Source: an uncultured Collinsella sp.
GTDB taxonomy: Bacteria; Actinomycetota; Coriobacteriia; Coriobacteriales; Coriobacteriaceae
Reading direction: 5' to 3'
Length of the DNA stretch: 17,610 bases
Assembly: GCA_934646865.1 (NCBI GenBank)
Contig: CAKUEU010000035.1
Span: forward strand, 1 to 17,610
Shown here: positions 1 through 7,227 of the stretch, one piece after another
Position numbering within the stretch: position 1 is the first letter of the stretch
Layout of the letters: every line of letters begins with the position of its first letter
Position numbers and translations under genes: made by a program
Notes under the pieces: generated by a model
Database searches by the model: none
What the model was told of the DNA's origin: nothing
Seen by the model: only the letters and a program-made list of their open reading frames with translations

Positions 1-1058
1 TTGGGGGTAAAGACGGCGCAGTTGATCTTAAAGTAGCGCTCGGCGATGGCGTCGAGCATCTCGTCGACCGTCTCGCCGGACTCGTCGACCAGGTCCTTGT
101 AGTAGCGCGAACCCGTGCAGGACTCCTCGCCCACCACGATGCCGCCAGCCTTCTCGATCAGGTTGAACAGCTTCCAGTTGGGCACAGCCATGGGCGTGCC
201 GGTGTACAGGATGCGCTTGGTGCCCTTGGGCGCCACGCCCTCACCATTGGCGGCGCGCTCCTCGCACTCGGCAGCCATGTCGTTGATGGCGCCGGTCAGG
301 CGCGGCGTGTCGTCCATAAAGGCAGCCTGCACGGTCAGCAGGCTATCGAGGCCGCTGATGGGCGCCGGGTCGGCGGCACGGGTCGCAGCCAGACGCTGCA
401 GGGCGCGGCGCTTCTCGTTAACGACGTGGATGGCAGCCTTCAGGCGCTCGGGCGTGATCTTGACGCCGCACTCTTCCTCGATCTTGGCAGCGAGCTTTTT
501 GACCTCGGCCTTCCAGGTCACGAGCGTCGACTCGTCGTGCACGTTGGGGATATCCATGACGTACATGTTCTTTTGCGTGGCAAAGAACTCATAGGCCTTC
601 TTCTTGCCGTCGCAAGTGTTCTCGCCGACTACCAGGTCGCTCGACTCGATGTAGGGACAGACCTCGCCCAGCTTAAAGCCAGCAAAGCTCTTGATGAGCG
701 GACAGGTGTTGCGCGGCAGATGCTCCTCGACCTTGTCCGTTGCCCAGCCGGCACCAGAGCACAGGCCCACGGGAATACCATCGCACGCAAGCACAATTTC
801 CTCAGGCACATAGACGCAGAACGAGCCGACGATCTTGGTGGCCTCGCCGGCCTCCTTCTTGTCGAGCATCTCCTTAATACGGCCGCTGTGGATATTGGTG
901 GCGACAAAGTCCAGGTAGGACGTGGACTTGGGGCGATTGTTCTGCGTCAGGAACATATCCCCGTACATCTGGCCCACGGCGCCCAGCAGCATGTCGTGGT
1001 CGGCAAGATTCATGCCGAGGCTCTCCCACATCGGATGGAAATCAAATTCTTCAGCCAT
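1..1058 (-). CDS. 2-hydroxyacyl-CoA dehydratase D-component / double-cubane-cluster type protein (3' end outside window)
   Basis: About 352 residues are visible and the frame is still open at the window edge, so the C-terminus is missing. The ATG at 1058 is preceded by GAGAGGGGAA at good spacing. The protein matches the HgdB/BcrC-like family (E. coli YjiM is a relative of about 380 residues). Members bind [4Fe-4S] or double-cubane clusters and carry out difficult reductions such as syn-dehydration of 2-hydroxyacyl-CoA; double-cubane-cluster members act on small molecules. Visible hallmarks are YVPEEIVLACDGIP (about 83-96), NTCPLIKSFAG (117-127), ENTCDGKKK (146-154) and a later GEESCTGSRYY. 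Cys81, 92, 100, 119, 134 and 149 are candidate cluster ligands. Such proteins need an ATPase activator (HgdC/YjiL-like), which is not in the window and may lie beyond the left edge. The substrate cannot be assigned. Family call strong, specific function open. Confidence 0.88.
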   Translation of the reverse strand, partial: MAEEFDFHPMWESLGMNLADHDMLLGAVGQMYGDMFLTQNNRPKSTSYLDFVATNIHSGRIKEMLDKKEAGEATKIVGSFCVYVPEEIVLACDGIPVGLCSGAGWATDKVEEHLPRNTCPLIKSFAGFKLGEVCPYIESSDLVVGENTCDGKKKAYEFFATQKNMYVMDIPNVHDESTLVTWKAEVKKLAAKIEEECGVKITPERLKAAIHVVNEKRRALQRLAATRAADPAPISGLDSLLTVQAAFMDDTPRLTGAINDMAAECEERAANGEGVAPKGTKRILYTGTPMAVPNWKLFNLIEKAGGIVVGEESCTGSRYYKDLVDESGETVDEMLDAIAERYFKINCAVFTP

Positions 1059-1217
1059 GGCGGTTCCCCTCTCGAACCAAAAATGAATAGCTACGGTATT
1101 GCTGCACGGTGGGTGGCGAAAACCCAGCCGCGCGTAAACCCGGAATTTTGGGGAACCTGCTTTGCGGTTGATGATTTAGTTGTGCGTCGTCTCTCCCGGA
1201 GCCGTGAACATACCTGC

Positions 1218-1286
1218 TCATATGCGACTCCGAGCCATATAGAGGGCGCGCGCGGCAACGCGACGCGAATATGTCTTCTGCGGCAT
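1218..1286 (-). CDS. possible 22-residue leader peptide upstream of the dehydratase-like gene
   Basis: The frame starts at ATG 1286, preceded by AAAAGGAGGG about 6 bases away, the best Shine-Dalgarno in this gap. It encodes 22 mostly basic residues beginning MPQKTYSRRVAAR and ends at TGA 1218. A TATAGT -10-like hexamer lies at 1317-1322 just upstream. It may be a translated leader of the dehydratase-like gene, or chance. I recognise no homologue. It also overlaps a longer minus frame (1091-1357) that has no good ribosome site and looks like a shadow. Confidence 0.25.
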   Translation of the reverse strand: MPQKTYSRRVAARALYMARSRI

Positions 1287-1395
1287 CGGCCCGCCCTCCT
1301 TTTCTCGTCGAAGGTAACTATATCAACGGTCGTCGTCCAGACGAATACCGCCGACACGCGTACGACAGCATCGGGATGCGAGTATCTCGCTGACT

Positions 1396-1430
1396 GATAA
1401 ATAATTATCAGATTAATAAGGTTTTGTCAT
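1396..1430 (-). promoter_or_regulatory. AT-rich operator/promoter candidate upstream of the dehydratase-like gene
   Basis: On minus, ATGACA (1425-1430) and GATAAT (1404-1409) are separated by 15 bases. The -10 overlaps an inverted repeat GATAA-N4-TTATC (1396-1409) and the motif TAATCTGA (1408-1415 read on minus). The same motif overlaps the modA -10 box. The transcript would carry a leader of about 340 bases before the gene at 1058. Confidence 0.4.
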
Positions 1431-1508
1431 CCCCGATTCGGCGAATGGCAGCCCGTTAAGGACCCGGGCGGCCAAGGAACCAATCCCCCGACCGTACCGC
1501 ACGCCGCG

Positions 1509-2579
1509 CTACCGGCAAACCAGATGAATCCTGCTCGCGTCGAAATGCATGCGCAGGGTCTCCCCCGCCTGCGGCAACTCCTCGACAGGCACACTCACCT
1601 TGTTGACCTTCCACTGCAGGCGCGTCGGTGCGTCGGCACGTGGCACATCCAGCAGCACCAAGCGCTCAAAACGCGAATCGCTCACGCGGGCCACGTGCAG
1701 GTCGTAGCTGTTGCGACCACGCTCGGCACGGTTGTCCACATGGAAGTAGCTCGCGCGGATGCCCAGATATGCCACGTCATCGGGCACCTCGCGGCCCACA
1801 TTGAAGGTCATGCCCCAGTCCAGGGCTTCAACTTCCTGAGGCCCGATCTTGCGCGCGCGGCTCGTGTTCTTGCAGCCCGTCAGGCGCAGCGCAGCCAAGG
1901 TTTGCGGCCGGCGGACCACGTCCTCGACGGAACCGATCTCCTCCACATGCCCGTTGTGCATCACACAGATGCGCTCGCACAGGCGACATGCCTCATCGAT
2001 ATCGTGGCTCACGTACAGCACGGTGCGGTTGCAGACATCGAACAGGTCGAGCATGTTTTGCTCAAGCGCGCTCTTGAGATACGCATCGAGTGCGCTCATG
2101 GGCTCGTCGAACATGAAGATGCCCGGGTGCGCCGCCACCATGCGGGCAAGCGCCACACGCTGCTGCTGGCCGCCCGAAAGTCGCGCGGGATAGCGGTCGG
2201 CAAAGTCGGCCAGGCCAAAGATACCCAGATAGCGTTCGGCAAGCTTTTTGCGCGCTGCGGCGTCGCCGGCATCCTCAACGCCGGCACAAACGTTATCGGC
2301 CACCGTCATATTGGGAAACAGCTGATAGTTTTGGAACAGCAGGGCGCACTTGCGTTCCTGGGGCGACAAGTTGATGCCCGCGGCAGAGTCGAAGAAGGTC
2401 ACGCCATTGACGACGATCTTGCCCTCATCGGGCGTCTCCACGCCGGCGATGCAGCGCAAGGTACAGCTCTTACCGCATCCGGAGGCGCCAAGCAGCGCCA
2501 CCCGCTCCTCGCCGGCTTCCAGCTGAATGTCGAGGGTAAAGCCGGGATAGCGCTTTTTGATATCCAGAACGAGCGACAT
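1509..2579 (-). CDS. modC: molybdate ABC transporter ATP-binding protein ModC
   Basis: A 356-residue ABC ATPase that powers molybdate import with ModB at the inner face of the membrane. The nucleotide-binding domain fills about residues 1-220: Walker A GASGCGKS (31-38), Q-loop LFQNYQLF (Q83), signature LSGGQQQR (134-141), Walker B IFMFDEP (154-160) and H-loop His192 in YVSHD. The remaining 130 or so residues fit a regulatory TOBE-like tail, as in ModC proteins, though the sequence is weakly conserved. The ATG at 2579 lies 3 bases after the modB stop, with GGGAGGTCGA upstream, so the two are translationally coupled. The assignment to molybdate rather than sulfate or tungstate rests on modA, modB and the Moco genes nearby. 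Confidence 0.92.
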   Translation of the reverse strand: MSLVLDIKKRYPGFTLDIQLEAGEERVALLGASGCGKSCTLRCIAGVETPDEGKIVVNGVTFFDSAAGINLSPQERKCALLFQNYQLFPNMTVADNVCAGVEDAGDAAARKKLAERYLGIFGLADFADRYPARLSGGQQQRVALARMVAAHPGIFMFDEPMSALDAYLKSALEQNMLDLFDVCNRTVLYVSHDIDEACRLCERICVMHNGHVEEIGSVEDVVRRPQTLAALRLTGCKNTSRARKIGPQEVEALDWGMTFNVGREVPDDVAYLGIRASYFHVDNRAERGRNSYDLHVARVSDSRFERLVLLDVPRADAPTRLQWKVNKVSVPVEELPQAGETLRMHFDASRIHLVCR

Positions 2580-2582
2580 GGC

Positions 2583-4064
2583 CTATCGACCTCCCTTCGC
2601 GACCGCATCGTCACGCATAAGCTCGGCCAACGCTTCGCGATCGATACGCAGGGCATCGCCACCGACGGGGTCGAGCGAATCGCCCTGACCGACAAGCTCC
2701 TTGGCCTGTTTGCGCTCCGCGCGGGAGAGACCCCGCTCGCGGTACTTTTGCGAATGCGCCGTGTACATGTTGATGAATAGGATGACCAAGAAGCTGAAGA
2801 CGATCACGACGACGACCCAAAAGAGCGCCACCGACGTATTGCCGCCCATCCACTCAAAGTAGATGGCGATGGGAATGGTCTGCGTAATGCCGGCATAGTT
2901 GCCCGCGAAGAACAGCGTGCAGCCAAACTCGCCCATGGCGCGGGCAAAGGCGAGCACCGTGCCGGCGGCAATAGAGGGCCAGCCGAGAGGCATCATGAGC
3001 TTGGTAAAGATGCGTCGCTCGGACCAGCCCAGCGTGCGCGCTGCATCGAGCATCTGTGTGTCGAGGCTCTCGAAGGCGCCGAGTGCCGTACGATAGACGA
3101 GCGGGAACGACACCACCACGGCAGAGATCACCGCCGCGGGCCACGTAAAGACAATCGAGATGCCGTGCGCGATCAGCCACTGGCCCACCCCGGTCGAGCG
3201 GCCGAACAGCATAAGCAGCAAAAAGCCGCAGACCGTGGGCGGCAGCACCATAGGGATGGTAAAGACCGAATCGAGCAGGCCCTTCACGCGGCTCGTGGTG
3301 CCCATGGTCTTCCACGCGGCAAACAGGCCCAGCGCAAACGCGATCACCAAGGCGAGACCGCTCGTCTTGATGGACACCCAAAACGGGCGGTAGTCAATAC
3401 TGCCAAAGAAGGTCGCGGCGCGCTCCGCTAGCGAGGGCGGCTCCGTCGTCGAGACACTCGCATACGGCACCAAGGCGGCGTTATCGCTCCACAGGGCTCC
3501 GTCACCCAGATTGAGCCCGGGGTTTGCGGCGTCCGCGGCATTCACGACGGTGTAGTAGTCGCCGTCATCGCCCTTCACCTTAAACAGATAACGGTAATCG
3601 CCCTGTACCAGCTCATTGTCCGAGGTAAACACCCACTCGAGCTTGGAGTCCTCCAGCAGCGCGCCTCCCATGGAGTGAGACTTATCGAGCCCCGCGAGCA
3701 TCTTCTTGAGCGCCTTTTGGTCGGAGGCATTTGCGATATCGAGGCCCGCTTCCTTGGCGGCATGCGCATCGACCCACGCCACGATGCTCGTAGGCGTGGT
3801 CACCGTTACGAGCGACGTCTTTCTGTAGATGGGAAAACGATAACCCTCGGGCTGATCGGCAAACGAGCGGGCCGTGCCCTTGGCGTTGCGCTCAAAGGCG
3901 TTGAGGCCAAAATCGACACCATCGATAAGCGCAGAGTCCTCTGTCGCTTGGCGTCCGTCGGCAGTGGCAAAAAGCGCCTCGGCACAAGCAACTCCGGGCA
4001 GTGAGGTAAACGCAAAGAGAACCGCCGCCAGCGCAGCGAGCAGGCGAATCGTTTTCCTTGACAC
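2583..4064 (-). CDS. modB: molybdate ABC transporter permease ModB with N-terminal secreted extension
   Basis: I prefer the GTG at 4064, preceded by GAGGAG about 6 bases upstream, over a GTG at 4103 with no ribosome site. This gives 493 residues, roughly twice the usual 220-270 of ModB. Residues 1-28 are a signal sequence (RK, hydrophobic run, likely cleavage after ACA). About 29-195 is a soluble, probably extracytoplasmic region that I do not recognise. The permease core follows, with about five membrane spans and the EAA-type loop (ESLDTQMLDAARTLGWSERR) that docks on ModC. A basic cytoplasmic tail of about 45 residues ends the protein. The permease identity is clear from the core and from modA/modC on either side. 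The role of the extension is unknown; it might help dock ModA or restrain the channel (speculation). Confidence 0.9.
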   Translation of the reverse strand: MSRKTIRLLAALAAVLFAFTSLPGVACAEALFATADGRQATEDSALIDGVDFGLNAFERNAKGTARSFADQPEGYRFPIYRKTSLVTVTTPTSIVAWVDAHAAKEAGLDIANASDQKALKKMLAGLDKSHSMGGALLEDSKLEWVFTSDNELVQGDYRYLFKVKGDDGDYYTVVNAADAANPGLNLGDGALWSDNAALVPYASVSTTEPPSLAERAATFFGSIDYRPFWVSIKTSGLALVIAFALGLFAAWKTMGTTSRVKGLLDSVFTIPMVLPPTVCGFLLLMLFGRSTGVGQWLIAHGISIVFTWPAAVISAVVVSFPLVYRTALGAFESLDTQMLDAARTLGWSERRIFTKLMMPLGWPSIAAGTVLAFARAMGEFGCTLFFAGNYAGITQTIPIAIYFEWMGGNTSVALFWVVVVIVFSFLVILFINMYTAHSQKYRERGLSRAERKQAKELVGQGDSLDPVGGDALRIDREALAELMRDDAVAKGGR

Positions 4065-4116
4065 GGGCGACTCCTCAAACAAAGGGTAACGACGCGCAGG
4101 CACGCCGCTTCAATCT

Positions 4117-4150
4117 AAAAAGGGCGGGCGATCGCAAGAACGCCCGCCCT
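4117..4150 (-). terminator. intercistronic Rho-independent terminator between modA and modB
   Basis: On minus, a perfect 10-bp GC stem AGGGCGGGCG / CGCCCGCCCT with a 10-base loop is followed by TTTTTAG. It starts 32 bases after the modA stop and lies before modB. I see no strong new promoter before modB, so partial read-through would supply modBC at a lower level than modA. Confidence 0.8.
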
Positions 4151-4181
4151 CAAGCATATCGTTATGCAGCGCTCTTCTGCA

Positions 4182-5057
4182 CTACTCGGAAAGCTCAAAG
4201 CCGTACTTAGCCCAAATCTTCTGCGCCTTCTTGTTAGACAGGCAGAAGTCGATGAACGCCTTGGCCTCGTCGGCATGCTCGGAGCTCTCGGCCACGGCAC
4301 CCGGGTACACAATGGGCTTGTGCGAATCCTCGGGGCACACGAAGGCCTCCTCGATGCCGTCGTAGCGGTAGATGTCGGAGCTGTAGACAAAACCTGCCAC
4401 GCAGTCGCCCGTGGACACGTAGGCGGCAGCGGTGCCGACCTTATCGGCCAGCGCGACCTTGTCGGCAATCTCGGGCGCGTACTCGCCGTCGTCGCCCTCG
4501 GTGCCGGTGTAGAGGTCGACGGAGGCCAGCGCCTGGTTGGCGTACTTGCCGGCCGGAACGGTCTTGGCGTCGCCGATGGCGATCTTGCCGTCCAGGTTCG
4601 CGACGTCGGCGATGGCCTCGACCTTGGTGTCGGAGCCCTCGGCGCGAATGATCACGAGGTCGTTGACGAACATGTCCTCACGGGTGTCGGTGTCGACGAG
4701 CTCGGCGGTCTCAGCGTCATCCATGGTGCCCTTGGAAGCGGTGATGAGCACGTCGACAGCAGCGCCGGCCTTCATCTGCTCGACCAGGTCGCCAGAGGCC
4801 TTAAACTGCGTGTCGGCAAAGGTTGTGCCGGTCTGGTCGGTGTAGAGTTCCTGGACCTCGGGAAGGGCCTTCTCGAGCGAGTTGGCGGCGAAAATCTGCA
4901 GCTCGACGGCCTTCTTCTTAGAGGAGGACTTGACAGAACCGGCGTCGGAACCAGCAGAGTCGGACTCCTTGTTACCCGAGCAGCCAGCAAGGCCAAGGCC
5001 GGCGGCAGCAGCGGCAGAAAGCGAAACGAAACCGCGGCGAGAAACCATATCGAACAT
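4182..5057 (-). CDS. modA: molybdate-binding lipoprotein ModA
   Basis: A 291-residue periplasmic-type solute-binding protein that captures molybdate and delivers it to ModB. The ATG at 5057 has AAAGGG 6 bases upstream. The N-terminus carries SRRGFVSL (6-13), which resembles a twin-arginine signal, then a hydrophobic stretch and the lipobox LAGC with Cys26 as the lipid anchor. A Ser/Lys-rich linker follows (about 27-49). The mature domain shows ModA hallmarks: FAANSLEKALPEV, FKASGDLVEQMKAGAAVDVLITAS, a central IAIGDAKTVPAGKYANQAL, and the C-terminal YPGAVAESSEHADEAKAFIDFC. Tungstate cannot be excluded as a ligand from sequence alone. Expression is probably controlled by the operator-rich promoter just upstream. 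Confidence 0.94.
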   Translation of the reverse strand: MFDMVSRRGFVSLSAAAAAGLGLAGCSGNKESDSAGSDAGSVKSSSKKKAVELQIFAANSLEKALPEVQELYTDQTGTTFADTQFKASGDLVEQMKAGAAVDVLITASKGTMDDAETAELVDTDTREDMFVNDLVIIRAEGSDTKVEAIADVANLDGKIAIGDAKTVPAGKYANQALASVDLYTGTEGDDGEYAPEIADKVALADKVGTAAAYVSTGDCVAGFVYSSDIYRYDGIEEAFVCPEDSHKPIVYPGAVAESSEHADEAKAFIDFCLSNKKAQKIWAKYGFELSE

Positions 5058-5110
5058 ATTGAACCCTTTCGGACCTTGTGCCCGGGCACCCCACCGCAGG
5101 CTTTATTCTG

Positions 5111-5183
5111 TAATCAGATTATACTTCAGCGCGAATAATGACAGCGAGAAATTATTCTCGCATGAGAATAAATTTTCAGATTA
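5111..5183 (-). promoter_or_regulatory. modA promoter with clustered operator-like palindromes
   Basis: On minus, a perfect -10 TATAAT (5118-5123) is preceded 15 bases upstream by CTGTCA as a weak -35. Three symmetric sites overlap it: TAATC-A-GATTA (5111-5121) over the -10; a perfect 18-bp inverted repeat GCGAGAA-ATTA-TTCTCGC (5144-5161) next to and just upstream of the -35; and GAGAA-N4-TTTTC with an adjoining TAATCTGA motif (5164-5183). This layout suits repression, presumably by molybdate status. The sites do not look like the classical E. coli ModE box. A further 12-bp palindrome GTGCCCGGGCAC (5078-5089) lies in the leader. Confidence 0.65.
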
Positions 5184-5215
5184 CGACACGCATCGACTTC
5201 ACCTCGGCATCAAGC

Positions 5216-5249
5216 AAAAAGGCGGAGCAACCGTTCGGGTCACTCCGCC
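5216..5249 (-). terminator. terminator after mogA
   Basis: On minus, GGCGGAG-TGACC is followed by a 5-base loop and GGTTG-CTCCGCC, then TTTTTG. It begins 13 bases after the mogA stop and separates the moeA-mogA transcript from the modABC promoter. Confidence 0.8.
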
Positions 5250-5262
5250 GCAGGTGAAACAC

Positions 5263-5742
5263 TTATTTGGCGTGTCCGCCGCCCGCCGTCATCTGTGCCG
5301 CGTGCTCCAGCTGGTCGGCAATCGCCTCCCAGCTTTCGCGGGCTGCCTTGGTGGATCCGGGAAAGTTTACGACAAGTGTATGACCGCGTTGCATGCACAC
5401 GGCGCGCGACAGCATCGCGCGGCGCGTCTTGGTCATCGAGTACGCGCGAATCGCCTCGGCAATGCCCGGCACATCGCGGTCGCAGACGGCACGCGTCGCC
5501 TCGGGCGTCACGTCGCGCATCGAAAGTCCCGTGCCGCCGCAGGTAAGCACAACATGGGCATGGCGCTCGTCGGCAGCGTCCACGATAGCGGCGCCGATCT
5601 CGTCGACGTCGTCGCGCACAACCACGTGCGAGGCTACCGTCCAGCCCTGAGCCGCAATGAGTTCCTCGAGCGCGGCTCCGGCCTCATCCTGGGCAAGATC
5701 GCGCGTATCCGAACACGTCACGATCGAAATCTTCAACTCCAT
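5263..5742 (-). CDS. mogA: molybdopterin adenylyltransferase (MogA/MoaB family)
   Basis: The start is ATG 5742, with GGAGGAGC upstream; a longer in-frame reading to 5871 runs into moeA and has no support. The 159-residue product fits the MogA/MoaB family, which adenylates molybdopterin in the cytoplasm so that MoeA can exchange AMP for molybdate. Motifs are VTCSDTRD (8-15), the MPT-binding TCGGTGLSMRDVTPEATR (67-84, with Asp77 in the position of the catalytic Asp) and NFPGSTKAARESWEAI (126-141). It begins 10 bases after the moeA stop, so the two are co-transcribed. MogA and MoaB cannot be cleanly separated by eye. Confidence 0.9.
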   Translation of the reverse strand: MELKISIVTCSDTRDLAQDEAGAALEELIAAQGWTVASHVVVRDDVDEIGAAIVDAADERHAHVVLTCGGTGLSMRDVTPEATRAVCDRDVPGIAEAIRAYSMTKTRRAMLSRAVCMQRGHTLVVNFPGSTKAARESWEAIADQLEHAAQMTAGGGHAK

Positions 5743-5752
5743 AGCGCTCCTC

Positions 5753-7015
5753 CTAAAGCACGGTGCCCTCGGGCAAGTCGACGCGGACGACATCCACGAC
5801 ATCGCCCGGCTCGAGCTCGCACGGGCCCTCGTTAATGCGCAGCAGACAATTCGCGCGCTGCATCGTGCCAAGCAGCGCCGAATTCTGGCTCTTGGCCTCA
5901 GTCACCATAAGCTCGCCGGTCTGGGCATCGCGCGCAACCGTGGCGCGGTCATAGAATCGACGGTCCTGGCGCTTCTTCACTCCGTGTGTCAGCATTGCCT
6001 GTTGCACAGGACGCGCCCCCTCGGCAAAGCCGCGCATCTTACGAATCGCCGGGCGCGCGAGCACCTCAAAGCCCACGTAGGCCGCCGCCGGATTGCCCGA
6101 AAGCCCCAGGTACGGCTTGCCGCCGAGCAGGCCAAACGTGATGGCCTTACCAGGACGCATCGAGATGCGATCGAACAGGACCTCGCCCTCGCGCTGGACC
6201 AGCGCCGTCACGTAGTCGTAGTCGCCCGCCGAGGCCCCGCCGCTCGTAATGACAAAATCGCACTCCCGTACGGCACGATGCACGAGTTCGGATATCGCCT
6301 GCTCGTCGTCGGGCGCAATGCCATAGAAGACAGGCTCGGCACCGGCATCGAGTGCCTCGGCCATCAACGCCGAGGAGTTGGAATCGCGAATCTGGCCACG
6401 CGCCGGAAGCTCACTTGGAGCAACCAGCTCCGTGCCCAGCGAGATGATGCCCACGCGCGGTGCGGCGTGCACCTTCACGCTCGCGTACCCGGCGCTTGCC
6501 AGCAGGCCCGCACCAGCCGGCGCCACAACCTCACCGGCACGCATCACGACGTCGCCGGCATGGGCTTCTTCGGCAGCAGAGCGAACGTTCTCCCCCACCT
6601 TAGCCGGCGCCGAGAAGCGGACGTGCGAGCCCTCGTTGCCATCGCCGTCGAGCACGTCGACGATCTCGTACTTCACCACGGCATCGGCGCCCTCTGGCAC
6701 CGGCGCGCCCGTCATGATACGGACCGTCTCGCCCGCGCCGATCGTGCCCTCAAACACATGACCCGCTGCCTCGTGCCCGACAACGGAAAGCGTCACCGGA
6801 GTATCGCCGGTGGCCGCACCAAGGTCGACGGCGCGCACGGCATAACCGTCCATGGCGCTGTTGGCAAATGGCGAGATGTCGATATCGGCCACAGCATCCT
6901 CAGCCAAAGGAAGACCCGCCGCCTGCCATACGGGAATCTCGACAACCCTGGTCGGACTCACATGTGACAAGACAATTGCCTGCGCGTCCTCCAACGGAAT
7001 GAGCTTCTCTGCCAT
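5753..7015 (-). CDS. moeA: molybdopterin molybdenumtransferase MoeA
   Basis: I choose the ATG at 7015 (420 residues), preceded by AAGAGGTG; an in-frame GTG two codons earlier is less likely because it would overlap that site. MoeA inserts molybdate into adenylated molybdopterin. Visible motifs are SAMDGYAV (53-60), the central MPT-binding region ITSGGASAGDYDYV (256-269), and RPGKAITFGLLGGKPYLGLSGNPAAAY (287-313). The final 80 or so residues form the usual C-terminal beta domain. Length is normal (E. coli MoeA is 411). It is the first gene of the moeA-mogA pair and faces away from the CLC gene. Confidence 0.95.
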   Translation of the reverse strand: MAEKLIPLEDAQAIVLSHVSPTRVVEIPVWQAAGLPLAEDAVADIDISPFANSAMDGYAVRAVDLGAATGDTPVTLSVVGHEAAGHVFEGTIGAGETVRIMTGAPVPEGADAVVKYEIVDVLDGDGNEGSHVRFSAPAKVGENVRSAAEEAHAGDVVMRAGEVVAPAGAGLLASAGYASVKVHAAPRVGIISLGTELVAPSELPARGQIRDSNSSALMAEALDAGAEPVFYGIAPDDEQAISELVHRAVRECDFVITSGGASAGDYDYVTALVQREGEVLFDRISMRPGKAITFGLLGGKPYLGLSGNPAAAYVGFEVLARPAIRKMRGFAEGARPVQQAMLTHGVKKRQDRRFYDRATVARDAQTGELMVTEAKSQNSALLGTMQRANCLLRINEGPCELEPGDVVDVVRVDLPEGTVL

Positions 7016-7021
7016 ATGCAC

Positions 7022-7227
7022 CTCTTACAGATCGCGGCGCGTAAGAAGGGCGCCGATTCTTTATGTTTTATTCAGTATAATCCCCCGCCGCTCAACCGTG
7101 AGACGGCCTGCACTCGCGAATACACCTGTCGGTTACAGGGCACGAAACAGAACCGAAACCAACCCACCGGCTTGACGCGTTTGTCACGCTCTATAATGCT
7201 TGCGTTGTAACCAAAGAAGAGGACACC
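7022..7227. promoter_or_regulatory. divergent promoter region between moeA and the CLC gene
   Basis: For the plus-strand CLC gene, TTGACG (7172-7177) and a perfect TATAAT (7192-7197) are 14 bases apart, a short spacer. For moeA on minus, TATACT lies at 7074-7079 with no good -35. A small hairpin GGCGC/GCGCC (7036-7054) falls in the moeA leader. The CLC leader is only about 25 bases, so it has no room for a riboswitch. Confidence 0.5.

Larger units (their letters stand above)
1059..1508. other. 450-base intergenic region between modC and the dehydratase-like gene
   Basis: No convincing conventional gene is present. On minus it holds an AT-rich motif cluster with a possible promoter (1396-1430), a second -10-like TATAGT (1317-1322), a tiny frame with a strong Shine-Dalgarno (1218-1286), and the leader of the dehydratase-like gene. 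A GC hairpin just after modC (arms about 1447-1455 and 1465-1473, one mismatch) has no U-tract, so it is at best a weak terminator. Confidence 0.6.

Noticed and set aside
1447..1473. Terminator after modC
   Set aside because: The stem has a mismatch and no U-tract follows, so it is not called as a terminator.
1524..2780. Long plus-strand frame opposite modC and modB
   Set aside because: It is the antisense of well-supported ABC transporter genes; it has low-complexity His/Arg-rich content and no ribosome site. The same applies to plus frames at 426-1397, 4164-5138, 5657-6967, 11164-12597, 12772-13935 and 16467-17516.
5058..5130. Molybdenum cofactor riboswitch upstream of modA
   Set aside because: The leader downstream of TATAAT is only about 55-60 bases, far shorter than the Moco RNA motif; only a 12-bp palindrome is present.
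7100..7227. Fluoride riboswitch upstream of the CLC gene
   Set aside because: The TATAAT box is about 30 bases from the ATG and no aptamer-like conserved blocks were seen.
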